A program made the position numbers and the translations under genes. Below the pieces are notes generated by a model. That model was given only the letters and a program-made list of their open reading frames with translations. It was not told the DNA's origin and searched no databases. From assembly GCA_030323885.1 (NCBI GenBank), contig CM059191.1:104952292-105016291 (forward strand): 64,000 nt of DNA. Direction: 5' to 3'. Position 1 is the first letter of the stretch. The number at the start of each line of letters is the position of its first letter. Source of the DNA: Branchipolynoe longqiensis (taxonomy: Eukaryota > Annelida > Polychaeta > Phyllodocida > Polynoidae). Positions 53,303 to 62,300 of the stretch are shown piece after piece.

Positions 53303-53317
53303 ATGGCGGACACCGAG
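53303..53317 (+). CDS. MOSPD2: MOSPD2 exon 1 (MADTE)
   Basis: Five codons from an ATG in AGAAATGG context to a CCGAG/GTGACG donor, phase 0. It joins to exon 2 to give a start like that of vertebrate MOSPD2 (MAEN...). The tiny coding part makes this the least certain exon of the gene. Confidence 0.72.
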
Positions 53318-56300
53318 GTGACGTTTTGAATGACGCTTTATGTCTTTTTGTGTCTTATTCTTCACATGTGAACAATAACGACTTCCCCCAAATACGCACC
53401 ATTAATTATACAATTATTTTATCTTTTCAGGACTACAAGCGTAAAATACCCAAGCTTAGGGAAACATTTGCTGAACTGTTCGCAGGTTGGTGTTTTGTTT
53501 GGCTTTGCTATACAGTACTAGTCTAGTCTAGTCTAGTCTAATCCTGTATAGTATTGACTATTGCCATTGGTTCACTCTACATACTCACATTTCTTTTTGT
53601 GGATGTAAATGTAAATTCTAATACGACGAAGATAGTTAGTTCTCATTTTTTTGTATTATCTCAGCACTAAGGCGTAAGGGTCTTGCCATGTAGCCTACGT
53701 ACTGATATTCCTGTCGCACATTGGATTGATATTTTATTAAGGATTTAAGCATGATTAGATAATTAGATTGAAATAATCTGTTTCGTGGGATGATTTAGGC
53801 TAAAGATTTAGGAAGATTTCAGAACCACTCATTCAAGTCACTGACACTGTGACAGTGACACTGGGTCACAGTGGGTGACTGACACTGTCGCAACCAGTTG
53901 CAATTTAAGAGTTATGGTGTACTAGTAACTAGGTAATTAGTAGTTCAGACTTGATTTGTGCAAAATTGACCACAACGACAGTGGGTATGCATTATGATTA
54001 GCTCATTAACTACAGTAGCCTAAGTCAAGTAAGTGCCAGCATTATCGTGCATTGCAAAATAACGCATAATATGAATAAGCAATGCTTAGGACCGACCCCC
54101 CGATATAACTACAGTAAAGTATTTTATGATTGCGCGTGTATTTCTTTACTCCACTCGCGGTGTTCGATTTGAAATTCTAGCAACTCGGATGCTTGCTGCG
54201 GACCGAAATTCGACGAGCGGTTTCCGTTTGCTGGATTTCTCGGTTTCTCGGTACGAGTTTACAAATGGCAGCGCCCATACAGTGCTATTTCCGTTTCCGT
54301 TTGCTGGATTTTGTGGAAGTCGTGCACAGTAAGAGTATTGTTTATGTGTATATATCTACATGCGTTAGTCTTAAGCCTCCCCATGGGTGGGTCGGTATTA
54401 GAATGCACGCATAATAATATTATAAATATATGTGTTTTAATTTTTAACACCTTTCGTTGACATGTCCCTAGATTCACCCTTACCAAGAGTAGGGATGAAT
54501 GACAACTATTGCTAAATCTGAGCAAAGACTGCTTGAAATAGGAATTAGCTGTGGAGGTGGTGGTTCCTGTGTGCAGTGATTTTACTGACACAGAGTTGGT
54601 GAAATGGGAGAAAAGGAAAAATACAGGGACAGAGTCCGTATCAGGCGTATGGGACCTGGAATGTATTGAACTTCATTTGCCGCATTTCGAGGCCTGGAAT
54701 TTAAGCTATTTAGGCTAATTATAGTCTCGGAAAGCCTTGAATTCCATTAAACTGTCCCCACTAATCTAAATTAGTCCAGAATTGGCATACAATTATTTTA
54801 AAGATAATCGGACATACATACACACAATAACACGTAAATACTCGCATGAATTCCTATCAAAAACAGTCTTGAAATAGTCTTGAATTCCATATCTTCACAT
54901 GTGTACGGATCCTGATAGCCATATTTGTGCTGGGAGAGTATCACAAAAAGTTACTTCTTGCTAGTTGACTTATCCTCCGCAGCACTCAAGCTTGGTTATT
55001 AAAGTATCTGTAAGTGACAGATTGTGTTAAGAGTGTGGCAATACAAAAGCTGATTTTGTAGTGTAGTGCAAGGTACTGTCTCCGGGCACTCTAGTAGAGA
55101 TTTGCAGATAAATTAAAAATATTCGGTAGCCATTCTGATAAAAGACCTTTAATTGTACATATACTATGATATAGATGGACTTTATAGGCCTAGCAAAAGC
55201 AAAGTTATTACATTTCTGGTGTCAGGATAATACTAATAGGCTAATTTAATTCCCTAACAGTTACTCTAAATGGGTTTCAATTGTATGCTTTTTGACCTGA
55301 GTTAAAGAGTAAATAAACCACATATTATGAATGAAAAGTCAGAAAGTTAGATAGACAAACTGATTTTTAGATATGTGGACCATCTGTGGTAAATAGGTGA
55401 CAAATATTAGGGTTCTTCTGCAGTGCTGGTCCTAAAAAGGGGAATCGAGGTAAAAACTTAAATATGTTGCAGCCTATCCAAAAAAGCCTCATTATGTAAT
55501 ATTTACAACAAGACCCTTATTATTTCCTAGTTAGGTTTTGAACAGTAGTCACTAGGAGTAACTAAGTGCAATTGTATGAATGTTTGTACAGTTCACCTTA
55601 GAACAGAGAACATACAAAATTGTGACACTGACACTGAAACATGTGTGACATGGAAAGGAAAAGTTGTTCCTTCATGATGAAACAAACACCACAGAGGATT
55701 AAAAAGTATTTATGCTTATTAGTTTTTGATGCTGTGGCCATATATTTCAAAGTAATCTTGGAACACTTTCCTAACTTCTGGTGTTCTTAGAATTGTAACA
55801 CATGTTTCATGTAACACTCAATAATGGTTTGGGTTAGAAACTGCTAAAAGCATGCAAACAATATATCTCTATTCAGAGCATTATTTGTAAACATTACATG
55901 TATGCAAGTATTTATTTTGAATGTTAAATTTTTTCTTATGTAAAGACATTATTGTGAAGACTTAGATGATGAAAATGACAACAGGTGAACACGTGTTCTT
56001 CTTAATCAATGTGGGCTATGCTACAGTAATAGCATCATAGCACAACTTCCTGTTTATGACTTGCACCACATCATCAGTAGGTGTGTAGATGCCCACAGTA
56101 TATTTGAAAATCTCTGTGGGAAGAGTTTTGATCCACCGTTGGATTTTGTATCACAAAATAACTGTTCGCCATAAAGCATGTTTCACCCGTAACACAACGT
56201 TTTTATTGCACTTTTAATGCATTTTAGGAAATAATATGATGACTTTTGTGTTCAGAACTAGGCATGCCATTGTGAAAATTGAAGGTGAGGGCAGGTTTCA

Positions 56301-59300
56301 TGACGTGACACATGAAACATGCGTTATGGTCACTTTCAAGCATCATTGTTTTACACAGACACTTAGCAGTCCTAAATTTCTCAAATTTTTGCATGTTACA
56401 ACTTTGCAAATAAACTAGCTATGTCTGAATATTTTTGTTTCCTATGAAATAGTTCCAAACACAATCAGTAGAGTATCACCATTCCCATTTTTAGCTGTCA
56501 TACTTGCGTGACAAATGAATCTATTTTTGAAATAGAAAATATACCAAACATTTCTTTTTCACACTGGATTGCTCTCATTGGTTCTTTGGGGTATAATGAA
56601 AGGAATTTTCTTCATTTGGTATGAAAAGGAGAATTAATTTAGAAGAAAACAGTTGCAATGTGAGGGACCAACCAATTAGGACCAGCACTGGTCGTAATGC
56701 TTGCATTCCGTTTGATTTGCGGCGGGGGAAGAGTCACCCACCCCACCCCCTGGCTCTTCCTCGACCCGACCAAAATTTACTTTCGAGTCAAAATAAACTT
56801 TTGTGTACCAGCCAGAGCTGGAATGATCAATAATATAACTGCGTCAGTTCCTGAATAAAGAGCAGCGCACATGTTGCAGGTAACTTGAATTCCGGCATTT
56901 ACGATGAGCGGGACATTGAGCGGCTGCGACTGGACGATGAGCATGTGCGCGCTTACCTGTGCCACCAGAAGGGCAGCGTCCAGAAGGCAGCCGCCATGAT
57001 GGACGTCTGTCTCAAGTGGAGGAAGGAAATGGAAATCAATGGTGCGTGTAAGGCAGCCCTGTGTGCAGTCACCAGAGATGTCACCTGTCTTGTGTGGTAA
57101 CACATTCATCACCCATCGCAGTGAATAGGGTATCACCTGTCTTGTGTGGTAACACATTTGTCACCGATTGCATTGAATAGGGTATCACCTGTCTTGTGTG
57201 GTAACACATTTGTCACTCATTGCATTCAATAGGGTATCACCTGTCTTGTGTGGTAACACTTTGTGACCCATCACATTGAATAGGGTATCACCTGTCTTGT
57301 GTGGTAACACATTTGTCACCCATCACATTGAATAGGGGATCACCTGTCTTGTGTGGTAACACATTTGTTGCCCATCACATTGAATAGGGTATTAAAGCTG
57401 TATAGTCCGATCAAGGAAAAGAAATTTTTTTTTGTAACTTGTACAATTTGATCCTACATATCCAACTTAAATATTGGCGCAATCATTAAATAGTTTGTTG
57501 CATAGAAGGATTGCTAAGATAATTTAATACAACCTATCATTGCTAAAGCCAATAATGTCACATTTTGAGGTGCAAACCAAAATTAATTTAGCGTGGTTTT
57601 ATTTCAAATTAGCTTCACACAGTTAACCCTTTAAAATAACTTCAAACTAAAGTATAGTAGATTATAACGATGAATCTAATGTGTTTATCTAAAAAGTATG
57701 GCAAAAACGCTAAACCTTCGGACTATGCAACTTTAAGTAGCTTTTCAGATAAATAAGGCTTGCACATATTCCTATTTCCAGTCGGTAATCTCCATTCTGA
57801 TACCACTCTCATTCTCTTTTTTTGTCGTTTTTTTTGTTGACAAGCCTGTCATGTAGGCTTGCGGAAGAGGATCCCGTCCCATATTGGTTTGTTGCAACCC
57901 TCTTTCACCCAAGTCCTGTTCTTAGATAGTGCACCGGTGCGCCAGAACACACCCGGACTCTTCAGGACTGCTACTAGTTGGGATGGCTGTTGTTTGCTTA
58001 GCCAGTTTGCATTTCGGGGTGGATCAGATGCATGACCATGGCCTGTCCATTTCTGTATTGGTTTGTGCCATTACACATACCCAGGTGGACTGTGCCATGT
58101 GGTGAATGTTTCTCTGATGTCCTTAGTGCTTGGGGGGGGGGGGGGGGGGGCTAGTGTCCATATTTTCTTTTTGTATCTATTTTAATTGCCATGTTTTCAG
58201 TCATGTAGGGTCTTAATTTTGCAAGGAGCCTTATTTTGTGGTTCGCTTTTTTTATAGTGTTTGTTATGCAGAGGTCATAACTTTGGTGTCTGTCTAGGTC
58301 CACTCCCAGGTATTTGTAGTTGTCTACCTACTCTAGCTCGCTGTTTCCCAGGAGACACTTTATAGTTTCCCAGGAGACACTTTATAGTATTATTACTGGT
58401 TAGTCTTGTACCAAATAGTACTGTTTTTGATTTACTGCTATTTATAGTTATTTTGTTTAGGTTGCACCACTCAGTCAGTTTTGTTAGTGTTTGGTTCAGT
58501 TTTGTTTCTATTTCTTCAATTGATTTGCCTGTGGTGTATACCACAGTATCATCTGCATATAACTCGATGTTATCAATGTCCAGCCAGTTGTTTAGATCAT
58601 TTTTGTATATGAGGAAAAGAAGTGGACCTAGGACTGATGCTTGAGGTACACCAAAGTTTATTTTGTCCTCGTTTGATATGGCCCCATTTACTATGGTGCA
58701 CTGTTTCCGATTTTCTAGCTAGCTTGTTAGCCATTTCCCTGTTACTCCTGTTATTCCCATTTGGGATAGCTTGCTAATTAGGATAGTGTGGTCCACCTTG
58801 TCAAAGGCTTTGCTGAAGTTGATGAATGATACGTGACGAAGGAGGAGAGAAAGGCAGGAGTTGGAATAAAATCACTTTATTCAAAGAAGATAAGTGCAGC
58901 AATGATCAGTAAGGATAATAATGTCATCAAGGGTAATCATCAATCAAGGTCAATAAGGAGGTAGAATCAATAAAGCAATGTCAATGAGGATAAAATGTCA
59001 GTAAGCAATAAAGTGAAGTGGGAGGGAGGCGCCCCGGAGAGCCCTCCACCAAAACAGAGGAGAGGGGCGCCTGAGGCGGCGATGCGGGGGACGTATGCGT
59101 GAACCGCATCCGAGGTCCAGGTGCCCTACTCCATTATATCCCCGAGCGGGACGCCGGCGCGTTGGCATGCCTGGGCCGCCCCCTGGTGGAGGCTGTGGAG
59201 GGTGTAGCGGTCTGGGGCGGGCACCCCGAGGGCCGTGGGGCACCTCGCAGGATGGCAGTCAGTGTCCGAGGGTCGAGGGGGCGGCCCGAGAGCAGTATGA

Positions 59301-62300
59301 AGGCGGGGTCGGCTGCGGAGGCAGGCACGAGGGCGACGGAGGCGGCCCAGGCCGCCACGGGGCAGAGAGGGCGGCCCGGGGAAGCAGGGATGAAGAGGGC
59401 CACCGCCCCCGAGGGCAGCGCGATTGTCTTTTGAGCTCCACAGGGTGACACGCAGTCCCCCGGGGGCGGGGGTGACGTCAGCACATGTGATGGTGTGGGG
59501 GCTGCCCCACACCTCGGGGCTGGGGGAGAGGAGGCTGGACTGCCGTAGCATCCCGTAGTACCCGAGGAGCAGGGCGGCCCGAGGGAGGACGCTCGAGGGC
59601 CCGGCGAGGGCGAGGTGGTGGGTGTCAGCAGGCCGGGCGACGTGTCCGGAGGCCTGCTCACCCCCGCGACAGACGTCTCGCCCGAAGCGTGAGCCGAACG
59701 CAGCGGGATCGCCCCCGGCCGCGTCCAGCCATGGCGACATTGAAGGGCGTCGGGGCCAGAGGGTCCCAGTGGTGGCCCAAGGCGAACTTGACGTAGCTCC
59801 GGGCCTGTCGACGACGGTTCCTCCAGGTGGAGGGGGCGACGCGTAGCCCGTCGACGGCGGCGACCTCGGAGGCGGAGTACCCTGTAGTTAGAGGCCCGGG
59901 TTATATGGGAAGTCGTCGTGGTTGGGGTAAGTGTGCACACGCCCGAGGCGGTCGACCTCATCTCGGGCCATGCCCGCCCAGCGGCGGTCGACCTCATCTC
60001 GGGCCACGCCCGCCCAGCGTCCAGGGAGGTGAGCGCGGCTGAGGGCGTCAGCGAGGACGAGGTCGGCCCCGGGCTTGTGGATGATGGTGAGCTTGAAGTG
60101 GGGGAGGAGGTGCGGTGGGGACGGGAGAGGGGGAGGTCAAATTCGTGGAGGGGGAGGCGAGGGCCTGGAGGCCGGGGAGGTGGAGGAGGTAGGCAGTTTC
60201 GCTGGGGCGGGGGCCAGCACCGCTGACGGCGGCAGAGATGTGAGGGGCGGTGCTGGCGGCGGCAGAGATGTGAGGGGTGGCAGAGATGTGAGGGGCGGCA
60301 GAGATGTGAGAGACGGCGGAGAGCCTATCGCGGGTGGAGGGGAGGGCGGCTGAGATGTGAGGCCTGTGGCGGGTGTGGCGAGCGCCGCGGCCAGCGGGGG
60401 GTGTGGATGTGAGAGGGCGGACAGGGTGGTGGCTGTGGTGAGCTGCTCGGCCGGCGGGGGGTGGCACCGAGATGAGAGGAGGGCGGTTGGCGTGGACGGT
60501 GGTGGTTGTTATGGTCGGGATGGTGGCGAGCTGCTCGGCGGGCGACTTCCGGTCGCCTAGGGAGGGGATCGGGTGCTCGACGGGTGGCGTGTGTAGTGTC
60601 ACGGTCGGACTAAAAATCCGGCGAGGTGATCGCGGGGTCGGCTGAGGCGCGCTCCCGGGTGCGCTTCGTGAAGCACACCGCCTCTCTGTGGACGGTGAGG
60701 ATGCGGCGCAATATGCGCAGGCCTGCCTCCTCCTGGCGCCCTGGTCCCCATGCACCTCACCGGCCGGGGCAAGGTTGCATGAGGCGGGGTCCCTGTTCCA
60801 TGCGGGTCAGGGGATGCCGTACGCCTCTCGGGTATATGGGGTGCGCGGGTCGGAGTTGGTTGCTCGGGTCTGGGGGGCGGCCGGGCGGGAGGATGCGGCG
60901 CGGGGGGCGGCAGCTCGGGAGCTCCCTGGTGCAGTCGCGGGGGCGGTGATCACGTCCAGCCGCACCGCGTTGATGGCGACTGGGTCGTGCCAGCCGGCCG
61001 GGAGCTGGCCGTCCGTGACCCAGGCGAAAATGGTCTCCGAGTATCGCCGGACGGTCGGCCACGGATGGGTGACACAGTCTCGCTGCACCGTGAGGTTGTG
61101 GTGCAGTTGGCCGGGGATGGAGTCAGAGGGGAAGGCTGGGTGAGACTCCAGCATCCCGAGGGCGAGGTTGTACTCCTCCATGGACGCCTCGCCCCTTTTC
61201 AGTGCCTTCCCCTCGGGCCCCCTCTCGATGAGGTCGTGTGGGAAGATGTATCCTACTGGAATAACTTTCCGCCGGGTAGTGTTCTGCGCCTCGGCGGAGT
61301 CGAGGATGTCCCGCACCGGCGGAGGCGGGTGTGTGGTCGGGGGCGGCTTGCAGGGGAGGCGGGCCGCGGAGGTGGCCTGCTGGGTGGGGTAGACTCCATG
61401 CCTCGTTTACCGCCGGTATAGCGGGTGGACCTCGTGAGGCGAGGTCACGGGGGGCGGGAAGGAGGTGGGCCGCCGGGGCCGGGCCTCCCTGGGCCAGCTC
61501 CTGGATGATGTCGGCGAGGCGGTCGTATGCTGAGGACACCCACGAGGTGGCCTCCGACTGGAGGCTGGGCGTGGACGAGGTGGCGGAGGCGGCATCGGGT
61601 GAGGCGGCGGAGGCGCTCCTCCCCCGACGGGCGCCTCAGCGACCGGCGGGGCGGCCCCGTTATCGTGCAGCGGCGGGCATGGCTGGGTGGTAGGTGCCGG
61701 GGGCGAGGCGTGGTGAAGATAGCCAAAAAGAAGAAATGGTGTCATCAATACCGACAACATGGCCTCCACCGCCTCCCTCGACTCGGGGCGGGCCCTGGAC
61801 CCCACCCTCGGGACCTGCGCCCGGGAGCTCTGGCTCATGGCCGCCGAGTGCTGCTGCGAGCATTACGACCGATGCACCCACTAGTTTCTTTTTGTTGATA
61901 TTGTTAGAGATATCGTTTATTAAGTTAGCAATTGTTTTTATTGTCGAGTGTCTTTGTCTGAATCCGCCCTGTTTGCTGTTTAGTAGTTTGTGTTCGTTTA
62001 GGTGGTCCATAACATGTCTAGATCCCATATGGTGACAGATATCAGGTTTGCCTGGTTTATTTATAATAGTATAGTAGTCTGCACTGAACTCTCAAGCAAG
62101 TAGCCACATATACAGGTGGCGTGGATATGGTGATGGTATCAGGGAGCCCAGGTGGTGTAATGGTTAGCACACTAGCCCGAAATGTAAGAGGTGTGAGTTC
62201 GAATCCTGCTCTAGGCACAATATTTCCCATTTTCATCATCCTTCCCACGACACTGGTTTCCATGGCCTGGATCCCATACAAGCTACCTGCGGTATAGTTG

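Larger units (their letters stand above)
58837..61873 (-). mobile_element. DIRS/Ngaro-like YR retroelement, internally deleted, inside a LINE
   Basis: 5' end at 61873 (GGTCGTAATGCTCGCAGC), 3' end at 58837 (TTCGTCACGTATC). In order: gag-like frames (61540-60650), a Pro/His-rich stretch with an 18-bp repeat (60220-60360), a short RNase H end (IIHKPGADLVLADALSRA, 60110-60050), and a tyrosine recombinase (59890-58998). The reverse transcriptase is missing, so this is an internal deletion. GC content is near 70%, unlike the host LINE. A TTATTCCAACTCC stretch follows a poly(A)-type AATAAA near the 3' end. Confidence 0.85.

Noticed and set aside
59095..60226. Several Gly/Arg-rich forward frames
   Set aside because: They are antisense to the GC-rich tyrosine-recombinase element; high GC removes stops in all frames.
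62140..62215. tRNA gene with good A and B boxes
   Set aside because: The same head plus tail recurs at 62474 and 39207, so it is a SINE family; no acceptor stem pairing was found.
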